From Lachnospiraceae bacterium UBA4338 (lineage in GTDB: Bacteria; Bacillota; Clostridia; Lachnospirales; Lachnospiraceae): a DNA stretch of 64,000 nt. Below are positions 18,154 through 28,856 of this stretch, piece after piece. The notes beneath the pieces were generated by a model that had not been told where the DNA came from, ran no database searches, and saw only the letters and a list, made by a program, of their open reading frames with translations. Every line of letters begins with the position of its first letter. Position 1 is the first letter of the stretch. The translations under genes and the position numbers were made by a program. The DNA is taken from positions 142,215-206,214 of the forward strand of contig DGTK01000013.1 of assembly GCA_002393735.1 (NCBI GenBank). Direction: 5' to 3'.

Positions 18154-19276
18154 TTCTAAGACCTCTTTCCTTTTTCATTGTTTCCACAAATTTATCAAAA
18201 AGATATGAACTGTCCTGAGGACCCGGAGCGCTTTCCGGATGATACTGCACACTAAACAGCCTGTCCTTTTCACACTTAACACCTTCTACAGTATTATCAA
18301 GAATATTGATATGTGTTATCTCAAGGCCTGTGCCCTCTATTGAAGAATCATCCACAGCATAGGAATGATTCTGTGAAGTAATTTCAATCTTTCCATTCTC
18401 AAGATTTCTTACAGGATGATTACCACCCCTGTGTCCGAATTTTAATTTATATGTTTTTGCGCCGTAGGCAAGAGAAATAATCTGGTGACCTAAGCAGATA
18501 CCGAACATAGGATATTTACCCTTTAATGCCTTTATGGTTTCAACTGTCTCCATAACATCTGTAGGGTCTCCGGGGCCGTTTGAAATAAATACTCCGTCCG
18601 GGTTAAAATCCTCGATTCGTTCAGCGCTTGTATTCCAGGGAACTCTTATTACATTGCATCCTCTTAAATTAAGAGAACGCACGATATTCTGTTTCATGCC
18701 GCAGTCAATTGCAACTACGTTAAGGGGTCTGTTATTAACAGTTGTTTCATTGATTGCTGCCGGGCATGAAATAAATTCCTGACAGCTTACCTTTGATACT
18801 GCATCTTTAGGGATGTCAGTATTTTTAAGAATTTCAAGTCCCTGCTTAAGTGTGGTATCAACACCGGTGATTAAAACTTTACGGCTTCCAAGGTCTCGGA
18901 TTGAACGGTTTATCTTTCTTGTATCTACTCCGTATATGCCGGGGATTTGGTATGATTTAAGGATACTGTCCACAGTTTTTTCGGACCTGAAATTGGAAGG
19001 TTCATCATTAATCTCATGAACTATTAAAGCACCTATGGTAGGAGTCATTGTTTCATTGTCTTCAAACATCATACCGTAGTTTCCTATTAAAGGATATGTC
19101 ATTACAACAGCCTGATAGGTATAGGAAGGATCTGAAATGATTTCCTGATATCCGACCATTGAAGTATTGAATACTATTTCACATACCTTGTCTTCGCTGT
19201 CACCGAAAGCATATCCCAAATATTCGCTTCCGTCTTCAAGTATTAGTTTTCTGTTGTAATCTTTAACTGTTTTCAT
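18146..19276 (-). CDS. carA: Carbamoyl-phosphate synthase small subunit (glutaminase)
   Basis: A glutamine amidotransferase subunit that hydrolyses glutamine and channels ammonia to CarB. The 376-residue protein has the CPSase N-terminal domain ([13 protein letters not shown]) and a class I GATase domain with the nucleophile Cys in [10 protein letters not shown] near residue 268 and the catalytic His and Glu in [10 protein letters not shown] near the end. It starts 13 bp after purF and overlaps carB by eight bases. It is one of four glutamine-using enzymes in consecutive order in this operon (AsnB, PyrG, PurF, CarA). Confidence 0.97.
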   Translation of the reverse strand: MKTVKDYNRKLILEDGSEYLGYAFGDSEDKVCEIVFNTSMVGYQEIISDPSYTYQAVVMTYPLIGNYGMMFEDNETMTPTIGALIVHEINDEPSNFRSEKTVDSILKSYQIPGIYGVDTRKINRSIRDLGSRKVLITGVDTTLKQGLEILKNTDIPKDAVSKVSCQEFISCPAAINETTVNNRPLNVVAIDCGMKQNIVRSLNLRGCNVIRVPWNTSAERIEDFNPDGVFISNGPGDPTDVMETVETIKALKGKYPMFGICLGHQIISLAYGAKTYKLKFGHRGGNHPVRNLENGKIEITSQNHSYAVDDSSIEGTGLEITHINILDNTVEGVKCEKDRLFSVQYHPESAPGPQDSSYLFDKFVETMKKERGLRNA

Positions 19277-19289
19277 TTTAATACCTGCT

Positions 19290-20708
19290 TTATTCCTTAT
19301 TTATTTCAGATAATCTTTTCTCGAACCTGTCCTTACTTGTAACCTCCGGAATCTTTGTTGGATAATCTCCCGCAAAACACGCGCTGCAATATTCATTATT
19401 ACCCGTTAATGCATGGAGTTCTTCAACCGGAAGATAACCTAAGGAATCGGCGCCGATAATCTCTGCAATCTCTGGGGCGCTGTGAGAACATGCAATCAGA
19501 TTCTCCTTTGAATCTATATCCGTTCCATAGAAGCATGGGAATAAAAATGGTGGAGAAGATATTCTCATATGTACCTCTCTGGCACCGGCGTCTTTAAGTA
19601 ATTTAACTATTCGTCCGCTGGTTGTTCCTCTTACAATGGAGTCATCGATAAGTACAATTCTTTTATCCTTAACTACTTCCTCTATGGCTGAGAGTTTAAT
19701 CTTAACTTTATCAAGTCTGCTGTCAGGTGCGATAAAAGTTCTGCCTATGTAATTATTTTTTATAAGTCCTATTTCATATGGGATTCCGGATTCCCTGCTG
19801 TATCCAAGTGCTGCATCCAATCCTGAATCAGGCACGCCTATTACAAGGTCAGCATCTACCGGTGAGGTTCTGGCAAGGACCTTTCCTGCATTCATTCTTG
19901 CGGTGTGAACACATACCTTATCTATAACGGAATCATGTCTTGCAAAATAAATATATTCAAAGATACACAGTTTCTTTGGCATCCTGTTGCAGTGCTCTGT
20001 CTTGGATTCTACACCCTTTTTACTAAAGACGATTATCTCACCCGGTTCCACATCCCGGATAAGTTTAGCACCAACAGCACTCAGTGCGCAACTCTCAGAT
20101 GCAACAATATATGTTCCATCTTCTTTCTGCCCGTAGCAAAGTGGTCTGAAGCCGTGGGGATCACGGGCGCAGATTAATTTTTGGGCAGACATAAGAATAA
20201 GAGAATAGGCGCCATCTAAGGAATACATAGCCTTGCTTAATGCATCTTCTATGCTTCCCGTGATGAGTCTTTCTCTTGTGATAATATATGCAATTATTTC
20301 AGTATCACTTGTGGTATGAAAAATTGCACCTGATAACTCCAATGTATTTCTAAGTTCAAATGCGTTTGATAAATTGCCATTATGGGCAAGAGCCATTCTG
20401 CCCTTTTGATGATTAACCTCTACAGGCTGACAGTTACTCCTGCTTCTTGCTCCGGTAGTGCCATATCTTGTGTGGGCAACGGCCATATTTCCCTTTGGAA
20501 GTTTGCTTAAAGTTTCACCATCAAAGACCTCACTTACCAGTCCAAGATCTTTATGCGAGACGAAAACTCCGTCATCATTAACTACAATACCGCAGCTTTC
20601 CTGTCCCCTGTGCTGAAGGGCAAACATGCCATAGTAGCAAAGGTTTGCCACATCAGTTGCAGTTGGGGAGTATGCTCCAAACACACCACATTCTTCATGT
20701 ATACTCAT
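19290..20708 (-). CDS. purF: Amidophosphoribosyltransferase
   Basis: Catalyses the first committed step of purine synthesis, PRPP plus glutamine to phosphoribosylamine. The true start is the ATG at 20708 (MSIHEECGVFG); reading further upstream would run far into pyrG. The six residues before Cys7 are a short propeptide that is normally removed to free the catalytic Cys. The N-terminal Ntn amidotransferase domain (LQHRGQESCG, RYGTTG) is followed by the phosphoribosyltransferase domain with the PRPP loop IVLIDDSIVRGTTS near residue 355. Several Cys, including CSACFAG near the end, fit the 4Fe-4S type of enzyme found in Bacillus. It starts 22 bp after the pyrG stop. Finding purF in a pyrimidine/nitrogen operon rather than with other pur genes is unusual and fits grouping by glutamine use. 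Confidence 0.96.
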   Translation of the reverse strand: MSIHEECGVFGAYSPTATDVANLCYYGMFALQHRGQESCGIVVNDDGVFVSHKDLGLVSEVFDGETLSKLPKGNMAVAHTRYGTTGARSRSNCQPVEVNHQKGRMALAHNGNLSNAFELRNTLELSGAIFHTTSDTEIIAYIITRERLITGSIEDALSKAMYSLDGAYSLILMSAQKLICARDPHGFRPLCYGQKEDGTYIVASESCALSAVGAKLIRDVEPGEIIVFSKKGVESKTEHCNRMPKKLCIFEYIYFARHDSVIDKVCVHTARMNAGKVLARTSPVDADLVIGVPDSGLDAALGYSRESGIPYEIGLIKNNYIGRTFIAPDSRLDKVKIKLSAIEEVVKDKRIVLIDDSIVRGTTSGRIVKLLKDAGAREVHMRISSPPFLFPCFYGTDIDSKENLIACSHSAPEIAEIIGADSLGYLPVEELHALTGNNEYCSACFAGDYPTKIPEVTSKDRFEKRLSEINKE

Positions 20709-20730
20709 TTTTTCAACCTGTCTTTCGTTA

Positions 20731-22338
<1,608 letters not shown>

Positions 22339-22368
22339 TTAATACATTAAAAAATTCCCTATTTAATC

Positions 22369-23949
22369 CTATTTTCCACTATCACCGTAGTTCGATAATA
22401 CACGTGCAGAAGGGTCGTTAACATTGCAGCCTTCCCAACTCTTATTCGGCATCCAGAAGTCCTTAATCATTTCTCCCTCACCCGGATAATATTCCTCAAA
22501 AATCTCACGGTATAAAAGTGATTCTTTGGTAAACGGAGTAGCATGTGTATACCTGGATGCTTTTTCTTCCCAGTCATCACCATACTGTTTTTCAGCATAC
22601 TCTTTAAGATAATCCACCATGGAATGTCCAACAGCGTCAGAGAATGCCGCTTTTTCTCTCCAAAGAATTCCTTCCGGCAGATAATCTCCATCTTCAAAAG
22701 CATGACGAAGCAGATATTTACCTTTCCCATATTTATTAAGTTTAAGCTCGGGGTCAATGCTCATTACATATTCCACAAAAGCCAGATCTCCGAAAGGTAC
22801 TCTTGCTTCAAGTGAGTTTACGGATATACAGCGGTCTGCTCTTAAGACATCATACATATGAAGCTCATGCACTCTCTTAACGGATTCTTCCTGGAAAGCC
22901 TCAGCTGAAGGAGCGAAATCCGTATACTTATATCCGAATAATTCGTCAGAAATTTCACCTGTTAAAAGTACTCTGATATCTGTCTGTTCATGTATGCCCT
23001 TGCATAATAAATACATACCCATACTTGCACGAATTGTTGTTATATCAAAGGTACCAAGAAGTTTAATTACATCACGAAGGGATGATATAACCTCGTCCGG
23101 AGTCATATAGATTTCTGTATGTTCACTGCCGATATAATCCGCTACCTGCTTAGCATATTTAAGGTCAATTGCATCTTCAGTCATACCAATTGCAAATGTT
23201 TTAATTGGCACATCACTTTTCTTCGCTGCAATTGCACAAACAAGTGAAGAATCAAGTCCGCCTGAAAGTAAGAAGCCAACCTTGGCATCTGCCACCAGTC
23301 TCTTCTCAACACCTTTAACCAGCAGGTCTTTAATGTTGGCACAAACTGTTTCCAAATCATCTTTTGAAATTTCATCCACCTTTGTGACATCCGTATAACA
23401 TATGAACTCTCCGCCCATATAATAATGTCCCGGAGGGAAGGGCATGATTTTGTCGCAGATTTTAACAAGGTTTTTAGGTTCTGAAGCAAATACAATTGCC
23501 CCATCTTTATCATATCCGTAGTATAACGGTCTGATTCCGATAGGGTCTCTTGCTGCTATAAATTCATGTGTATCTCCGTCATATATAACACAGGCATATT
23601 CTGCATCAAGCATTTCAAACATGGATACACCATATTCCTTGTACATTGGAAGTAAAATCTCACAGTCTGAGTCGCTTTGAAATTTATAGCCGTCTTCAAT
23701 CAAATGTTTTTTTATTGCATCAAATCCATATATTTCTCCGTTGCAGACAACATAATCGCCTTCATATTCGAAGGGCTGCATCCCTTCCGGATGAAGGCCC
23801 ATAATTGCAAGGCGGTGAAAGCCCATGATACCGTCTTCAAGTTCTATAATACGGCTGTCATCAGGTCCTCTTGAAACGGTTTCCTTAAAGCCGTCTTCGA
23901 ACAATTTCATATCTGCACCCTTTTTGCAGTAAGTCATTATGGAACACAT
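22369..23949 (-). CDS. asnB: Asparagine synthetase, glutamine-hydrolysing
   Basis: Makes asparagine from aspartate, ATP and glutamine-derived ammonia. The nucleophilic Cys2 is exposed after Met removal (MCSIMTY), followed by the Ntn glutaminase motifs RGPDDS, FHRLAIMG and NGEIYG. The synthetase domain begins near residue 210 with the PP-loop SGGLDSSLV. At 526 residues it matches the AsnB-type length. The spacing to amtB (113 bp) is the largest inside this run and holds a strong hairpin, so expression may be attenuated or partly uncoupled here. Confidence 0.95.
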   Translation of the reverse strand: MCSIMTYCKKGADMKLFEDGFKETVSRGPDDSRIIELEDGIMGFHRLAIMGLHPEGMQPFEYEGDYVVCNGEIYGFDAIKKHLIEDGYKFQSDSDCEILLPMYKEYGVSMFEMLDAEYACVIYDGDTHEFIAARDPIGIRPLYYGYDKDGAIVFASEPKNLVKICDKIMPFPPGHYYMGGEFICYTDVTKVDEISKDDLETVCANIKDLLVKGVEKRLVADAKVGFLLSGGLDSSLVCAIAAKKSDVPIKTFAIGMTEDAIDLKYAKQVADYIGSEHTEIYMTPDEVISSLRDVIKLLGTFDITTIRASMGMYLLCKGIHEQTDIRVLLTGEISDELFGYKYTDFAPSAEAFQEESVKRVHELHMYDVLRADRCISVNSLEARVPFGDLAFVEYVMSIDPELKLNKYGKGKYLLRHAFEDGDYLPEGILWREKAAFSDAVGHSMVDYLKEYAEKQYGDDWEEKASRYTHATPFTKESLLYREIFEEYYPGEGEMIKDFWMPNKSWEGCNVNDPSARVLSNYGDSGK

Positions 23950-23998
23950 TGTTCTTTCCTCATTTCCTTTTTATTTTCCCTTACGTAAAACATTAAAT

Positions 23999-24035
23999 CT
24001 CCGGCCCCGGCGGTTATTATCCACCAGAGCCGAAG
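23999..24035 (-). terminator. Strong intercistronic hairpin between amtB and asnB
   Basis: A 15-bp fully paired stem (counting G-U pairs) with a 7-base loop lies in the amtB-asnB gap. It is GC-rich but followed only by a broken U stretch (AUUUAAUGUUUU), so it may be a partial terminator, a processing site or an RNA-stability element rather than a full stop. Confidence 0.55.
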
Positions 24036-24062
24036 CTTAATATTTAAATATTTATCCTTTAA

Positions 24063-25823
24063 TTATTCTACGTCCTGAAGAGCATCATAGCCTTCTTCAC
24101 CGGTTCTTACCTTTACAACGTTTTCAACATCGTAAACGAAGATTTTACCATCACCGATATGTCCTGTATAAAGAACTTTCTTGGCTGTTTCAATAACTGA
24201 TCTTACAGGAACCTTGCTGACTACAATGTCAACCTGGATCTTAGGCAACAGATTAGCTTCAATCTGTACACCTCTGTAGTACTCAGGTTTACCTTTCTGT
24301 ACACCACATCCTAAAACATGAGATACTGTCATACCTGTAATGCCAAGATCCATCATTGCACCCTTAAGTGCTTCAAATCTTGCTTCCTTACAAATGATTT
24401 CAACCTTTGTATACTTATGTCCATCCTCTGTGAATGCAGGCTCTCTCTTAACAGGGATTGCTTCTGCTTCAGGAACGTCACCGGATACTGCTGCAACCTT
24501 CTCATCATCAATGATGTAATCAGGAAGCATTGCAAATCCAGCATAAGCTGATGGAAGACCATGTTCTGTTGCATCAAGGCCTGTAATCTCTTCTTCCTTG
24601 GAAACCCTGAGACCGAAGATAACTTTGATTAAGTAAAATACAACTATCATTGTTACCGCTGTCCAGCATGCTACAGATGCAAATCCAAGTAACTGGATAC
24701 CAAGTAATTTGAATCCGCCGCCGTAGAATAAACCAGCCATCTGTACGCCGTTTGCGTCAGCGATTGCATAATCCGGAGCTGAAGGAGTTGCGAATAAACC
24801 AACTGCGATTGTACCCCAGATACCATTCATACAGTGAACTGCAACTGCACCGACAGGATCATCAATTCTAAGTACATAATCAAGTAACCATACACCGAAT
24901 ACTACAAGTAAACCTGCTACAGCACCGATGCATATAGCGCCGGCTGCATCTGTTACATCACAAGGAGCTGTAATAGCTACAAGACCTGCCAAAGATGCGT
25001 TCAAGCACATTGAAACATCAGGCTTTTTATATCTTACCCATGTAAAAATCATACATACTACAGTTGCTACTGCAGGAGCGATTGTTGTTGTAAGGAAGAT
25101 AGAACCAAGCTGTGGCAATGATGTTGCTGCCGCGCCGTTGAATCCGTACCAGCCAAACCAGAGAATGAATACACCGAGTGCACCGATTGCAATGTTGTGG
25201 CCAGGGAAGGCATTAACCTTAACAACCTTACCGTTTTTATCTTTGTTAAACTTACCGATTCTGGCGCCGAGGATTTTGGCACCGATTAATGCTGAGATAC
25301 CACCTACCATATGAATTGCACATGAACCGGCAAAATCATGAAATCCCAACTGACTCAGCCAGCCGCCGCCCCAGATCCAGTGTGCTTCAATCGGATAGAT
25401 AAGTGCGGATATAACTGCCGAATATACACAGTATGATAAGAATTTGGTTCTCTCTGCCATGGCACCGGAAACGATTGTTGCGGTTGTTGCGCAGAATACT
25501 AAGTTAAATACGAAACTTGAAAAATCAAATCCCTCATATGATGTAAATAAATCGAATCCCGGTTTACCGATGAATCCGAATAAATCCTCCCCCATCAGTA
25601 AACCAAAACCTATAATTATGAACACTACGGTACCGATACAGAAGTCCATAAGGTTCTTCATGATGATGTTACCTGTGTTCTTTGCTCTGGTGAAGCCTGC
25701 CTCCACCATTGCGAAACCTGCCTGCATCCAGAATACCAGTGCGGCTCCGATTAAGAACCAGACCGAGAAAACTTCTGTGGATACAGCTGAATCTATTAAT
25801 TCTTTAATTGTCATTTCGTCCAT
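24063..25823 (-). CDS. amtB: Ammonium transporter fused to a C-terminal PII signalling domain
   Basis: Residues 1-420 are an Amt-family ammonium channel with about eleven membrane helices and typical motifs (FWMQAGFAMVEAGFTRAKN, GGISALIGA, DDPVGAVAVHCMNGIWGT). After a charged linker, residues about 460-575 are a GlnB/GlnK-type PII domain: the start KVEIICKEARFEALKGAM, the T-loop with KPEYYRGV including the Tyr equivalent to the uridylylation site, and the B/C-loop TGHIGDGKIFVYDVENVVKVRTGE. PII proteins normally bind AmtB as separate trimers to close the channel under nitrogen excess; here gate and channel are one chain. It is 24 bp downstream of glnN. I saw no separate glnB or glnD in the window. 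Confidence 0.95.
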   Translation of the reverse strand: MDEMTIKELIDSAVSTEVFSVWFLIGAALVFWMQAGFAMVEAGFTRAKNTGNIIMKNLMDFCIGTVVFIIIGFGLLMGEDLFGFIGKPGFDLFTSYEGFDFSSFVFNLVFCATTATIVSGAMAERTKFLSYCVYSAVISALIYPIEAHWIWGGGWLSQLGFHDFAGSCAIHMVGGISALIGAKILGARIGKFNKDKNGKVVKVNAFPGHNIAIGALGVFILWFGWYGFNGAAATSLPQLGSIFLTTTIAPAVATVVCMIFTWVRYKKPDVSMCLNASLAGLVAITAPCDVTDAAGAICIGAVAGLLVVFGVWLLDYVLRIDDPVGAVAVHCMNGIWGTIAVGLFATPSAPDYAIADANGVQMAGLFYGGGFKLLGIQLLGFASVACWTAVTMIVVFYLIKVIFGLRVSKEEEITGLDATEHGLPSAYAGFAMLPDYIIDDEKVAAVSGDVPEAEAIPVKREPAFTEDGHKYTKVEIICKEARFEALKGAMMDLGITGMTVSHVLGCGVQKGKPEYYRGVQIEANLLPKIQVDIVVSKVPVRSVIETAKKVLYTGHIGDGKIFVYDVENVVKVRTGEEGYDALQDVE

Positions 25824-25847
25824 ATATTATCTCCTTTCCGGAGGCTC

Positions 25848-27941
25848 TTATACTCCAAATAACAGATCTGAGTAGGTCGGGAATGGCCAGTAACTCTTCT
25901 CTGTCATTGTCTCAGCCTCGTCACATGCTGCTCTGAGGGCTTCCATTGCCGGAAGCACTCTGTCTCTAATCATTGCAGATTCTTCGATAATGTCTTTTGC
26001 ATCTGCAAGTCCTGCAACTACCTGTTCAAGTTCACCCACCTTAACAAATGCTGTATCTGCAAGAGATGATAACTTGCTTACAAGTGATTCTTCATATGAG
26101 CATGCTATTGATGAATTAAGTTGTTTCTTTGTAACTGCTTTCTTTGCTACATCACCGGCATAATTCTCGATAGCCGGAATGATTTGTGTCTTAGCCATTT
26201 GAAGCATTGTTGTTGCTTCGATATTTACTGACTTGCAGTAATTCTCAAGCATAATTTCTGTTCTGGATTCAAGTTCCTGTCTTGTAAATACCTTGTGGGA
26301 AGTAAGCATTTGAACATTCTTCTCATCGAGTAAGTGAGGCATACAATCTGCTGTTGTACGATAGTTTGAAAGTCCTCTTACCTTTGTTGCTTCTTCAATC
26401 CAGGCATCATCATATCCGTTACCGTTGAAGATGATTCTCTTATGTTCTTTAATGGTCTTCTTAATCATCTCATGAAGTGCTGTTTCGAAATCTGAAGCAC
26501 CTTCAAGACGGTCAGCGTAAATCTTAAGTGATTCAGCTACTGCTGAGTTAAGCATTATATTGGCACAGGCGATTGAGTTGGATGAACCAAGCATTCTGAA
26601 CTCAAACTTGTTACCTGTAAATGCAAATGGTGATGTTCTATTTCTGTCTGTTGTATCTCTGTTGAACTTAGGAAGTATATCTACTCCAAGTTTCATTTGA
26701 ATCTTTTCTGCTCCTTCATATGGCTTATCTTCTTCGATAGCTTCAAGTACTGCATTAAGCTCATCACCAAGGAACATTGAGATTACTGCAGGAGGTGCTT
26801 CGTTGGCACCAAGTCTGTGATCGTTTCCTGCTGTCGCAACTGATAATCTTAAAAGATCCTGATAATCATCAACCGCTTTAATTACTGCACATAAGAATAA
26901 TAAGAATTGTGCATTCTCATAAGGCGTAGCTCCCGGAGAAAGTAAGTTCTGACCTTCATCTGTGGAGATTGACCAGTTGTTATGCTTACCGCTGCCGTTA
27001 ACTCCTGCGAAAGGTTTCTCATGAAGCAGGCATACAAGACCATGCTTAAGGGCAACTTTTTGCATTATCTCCATTGTTAACTGGTTGTGGTCTGTTCCCA
27101 CATTGGTTGTTGTATATATAGGAGCCAGTTCATGTTGTGAAGGAGCAACCTCGTTATGTTCTGTTTTGGCCAGGATACCCAGTTTCCACAACTCTTCATT
27201 AAGTTCATCCATGTAGGCCTGTACTCTCGGTTTGATAATACCGAAGTAGTGGTCATCCATCTCTTGTCCTTTTGGAGGCTTGGAACCGAATAATGTTCTT
27301 CCGCTCATCCTTAAGTCAAGTCTTTGATCATACATTTCCTTAGGTACTAAGAAGTACTCCTGTTCAGGTCCGACAGATGATGTTACTCTCTTGGCGGTGT
27401 CATTTCCGAAGAGTCTCAGTATTCTAAGAGCCTGTATGTTAAGGGCTTCCATGGAACGAAGAAGAGGTGTCTTCTTGTCAAGTGCCTGTCCGCCGTATGC
27501 ACAGAATGCTGTAGGTATGCAAAGTGTTTTGCCTTTAATGAATGCATATGAGGTTGGATCCCATGTTGTATATCCTCTTGCCTCGAATGTTGCTCTGATT
27601 CCGCCTGATGGGAATGAAGAAGCATCCGGCTCACCCTTGATAAGTTCCTTACCCGAGAACTCCATGATTACGCCTCCGTCCGGTGATGGAGTAATGAAGC
27701 TGTCATGCTTCTCTGCGGTAATACCTGTAAGTGGTTGGAACCAGTGTGTGTAGTGTGTTGCTCCTTTCTTTAGAGCCCATTCCTTCATTGCTTCTGCAAC
27801 ATAATTGGCTACGCTCACATCCAGCGCAGCACCCTCATCTATGGTTTTTTTCAAAGATTGGTACACATTCGCCGGAAGATTAGCCTTCATCTCTCTGTCA
27901 TCAAATACATTACATCCGAAATAATCTTTCACTGTGTTCAT
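25848..27941 (-). CDS. glnN: Glutamine synthetase type III
   Basis: Cytoplasmic ammonia assimilation: glutamate plus NH3 plus ATP to glutamine. The 697-residue length and family-specific segments ([65 protein letters not shown]) identify the long GSIII class common in Bacteroidetes and ruminal or gut Firmicutes. Catalytic motifs look complete. The gene is preceded by a consensus promoter and a 220-base leader with two antiterminator/terminator units, and it heads the run amtB-asnB-pyrG-purF-carAB-dapL. Because the other GS-like protein in the cluster looks degenerate, GlnN is probably the main biosynthetic enzyme. Confidence 0.97.
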   Translation of the reverse strand: MNTVKDYFGCNVFDDREMKANLPANVYQSLKKTIDEGAALDVSVANYVAEAMKEWALKKGATHYTHWFQPLTGITAEKHDSFITPSPDGGVIMEFSGKELIKGEPDASSFPSGGIRATFEARGYTTWDPTSYAFIKGKTLCIPTAFCAYGGQALDKKTPLLRSMEALNIQALRILRLFGNDTAKRVTSSVGPEQEYFLVPKEMYDQRLDLRMSGRTLFGSKPPKGQEMDDHYFGIIKPRVQAYMDELNEELWKLGILAKTEHNEVAPSQHELAPIYTTTNVGTDHNQLTMEIMQKVALKHGLVCLLHEKPFAGVNGSGKHNNWSISTDEGQNLLSPGATPYENAQFLLFLCAVIKAVDDYQDLLRLSVATAGNDHRLGANEAPPAVISMFLGDELNAVLEAIEEDKPYEGAEKIQMKLGVDILPKFNRDTTDRNRTSPFAFTGNKFEFRMLGSSNSIACANIMLNSAVAESLKIYADRLEGASDFETALHEMIKKTIKEHKRIIFNGNGYDDAWIEEATKVRGLSNYRTTADCMPHLLDEKNVQMLTSHKVFTRQELESRTEIMLENYCKSVNIEATTMLQMAKTQIIPAIENYAGDVAKKAVTKKQLNSSIACSYEESLVSKLSSLADTAFVKVGELEQVVAGLADAKDIIEESAMIRDRVLPAMEALRAACDEAETMTEKSYWPFPTYSDLLFGV

Positions 27942-28010
27942 CTTTTTTTCTCCTTTTCTTTTTTTAATGGTGAATAATTATTCTATATATTTGATTTTCA
28001 AAAAAGAAAA

Positions 28011-28060
28011 AGCGCCTTTCATGGATATAAAACTATCCACAAAAGACGCCAGTGCCTTTT
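28011..28060 (-). promoter_or_regulatory. ANTAR-type attenuator 2 in the glnN leader
   Basis: As RNA, a 7-bp stem (AAAAGGC with GUCUUUU) at 28041-28060 carries the hexaloop ACUGGC, with A at position 1 and G at position 4 as in ANTAR-binding hairpins. Its 3' half (28041-28050) is also the start of a 17-bp terminator stem at 28011-28050, followed by UUUUUCUUUUUU. The two folds exclude each other. A regulator that stabilises the small hairpin would allow transcription into glnN. Confidence 0.75.
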
Positions 28061-28121
28061 CAAAAATAAAATATTCAACTTACTAAAACAATCTCTATCT
28101 TTATTGCCTTAAAACAAGAAA

Positions 28122-28160
28122 ACGCCTTTGAGCCTATCCCTCAAAGACGCCTTTGCCTTT
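28122..28160 (-). promoter_or_regulatory. ANTAR-type attenuator 1 in the glnN leader
   Basis: The same design as attenuator 2. A 6-bp stem (AAAGGC with GUCUUU) at 28143-28160 carries hexaloop AAAGGC. An 11-bp terminator stem at 28122-28150 with loop GGAUAGG is followed by UUUUCUUGUUUU. The shared bases 28143-28150 make the folds mutually exclusive. It begins within a few bases of the predicted transcription start. Confidence 0.75.
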
Positions 28161-28169
28161 ACAAGAATT

Positions 28170-28198
28170 AAAATACTACTTTCGTTTTTCTTTGTCAA
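28170..28198 (-). promoter_or_regulatory. glnN operon promoter
   Basis: A perfect TTGACA (28193-28198), a 17-bp spacer and TATTTT (28170-28175) lie between the stop of the ANTAR gene and the first attenuator. This makes glnN a separate transcription unit whose leader begins near 28163. Confidence 0.75.
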
Positions 28199-28249
28199 TA
28201 TATTTTTTTAAAAAAATTTCTGTTTTTAAAAATGTGGTTAAAACAACAT

Positions 28250-28837
28250 TTATCCAAGACTGTCTATTATGCTCCTGGCCACCATTTTGCGGCTTACACT
28301 GTGGTCCATGGCTTCTTTGCCAATAAGGCGGTGAGCCTCTTTCTCTGATATATGTTTTCTCTCCATGAGGATAATTTTAGCCTGGCTGACAAGTTTTACT
28401 TCTTCCAATTTCTCTTCTGTCTTTGCAATCTTTTCTTCATAACGTGCAAAGCGTTCCTGAATACCGATTAGGTATTTTACAGCCAGTGTAAATGTGTATT
28501 TCTGGAAAGGTTTAAGGATAACCATTACGCCCGCATCTGCAACGTAGTCCGTTATCGCATCAAAGAGTTCCGGCGGAGTTGCAATAATAACAGATGTATT
28601 ATATTCTTCGCAGATATCCAGCGCAAGATCATATCCCATCTCATCTGAAAGTGGAGCATTGATAATAACTATATCATACTTTTTATCAAGCACTGCACGT
28701 CTTGCCAAAGTTGCAGTTCGTCTTTTATCAACAGCAATAAAACCCCCGTCAGGCATTGCGCTGTTAACCTGGGCATCAAACTGTTCGGAACCCGAAACAA
28801 TCAATATGGAATTGACGCGTTTCTCTTTTTGCGGCAT
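28250..28837 (-). CDS. ANTAR-domain RNA-binding antiterminator with pseudo-receiver domain
   Basis: This 195-residue regulator has an N-terminal receiver-like domain (about residues 10-125), a coiled linker and a C-terminal ANTAR domain (about 140-193; KLVSQAKIILMERKHISEKEA then HRLIGKEAMDHSVSRKMVA). ANTAR proteins bind hexaloop RNA hairpins and prevent terminator formation. The receiver lacks key residues: the phosphorylation-site Asp is Asn (IVIINAPLSDEMG) and the acidic pair near the N-terminus is absent (ILIVSGSEQF). The conserved Lys (ILKPF) remains. Control by phosphorylation is therefore unlikely; protein partners or ligands are more plausible. The gene is 19 bp downstream of the GS-like gene and directly upstream of the glnN promoter and leader. 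Confidence 0.93.
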   Translation of the reverse strand: MPQKEKRVNSILIVSGSEQFDAQVNSAMPDGGFIAVDKRRTATLARRAVLDKKYDIVIINAPLSDEMGYDLALDICEEYNTSVIIATPPELFDAITDYVADAGVMVILKPFQKYTFTLAVKYLIGIQERFARYEEKIAKTEEKLEEVKLVSQAKIILMERKHISEKEAHRLIGKEAMDHSVSRKMVARSIIDSLG

Positions 28838-28856
28838 AAACTAAATAATCCAATCC

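Noticed and set aside
24928..25314. Plus-strand open frame of 128 codons inside amtB (with others at 25444-25875 and 27391-27753)
   Set aside because: It lies fully antisense to a well-conserved gene, has no ribosome site and has composition explained by the codon bias of the opposite strand.
28011..28160. Glutamine riboswitch (glnA motif) before glnN
   Set aside because: The leader is fully explained by terminator stems and hexaloop hairpins; I do not see the conserved three-way junction and E-loop core of the glutamine aptamer.
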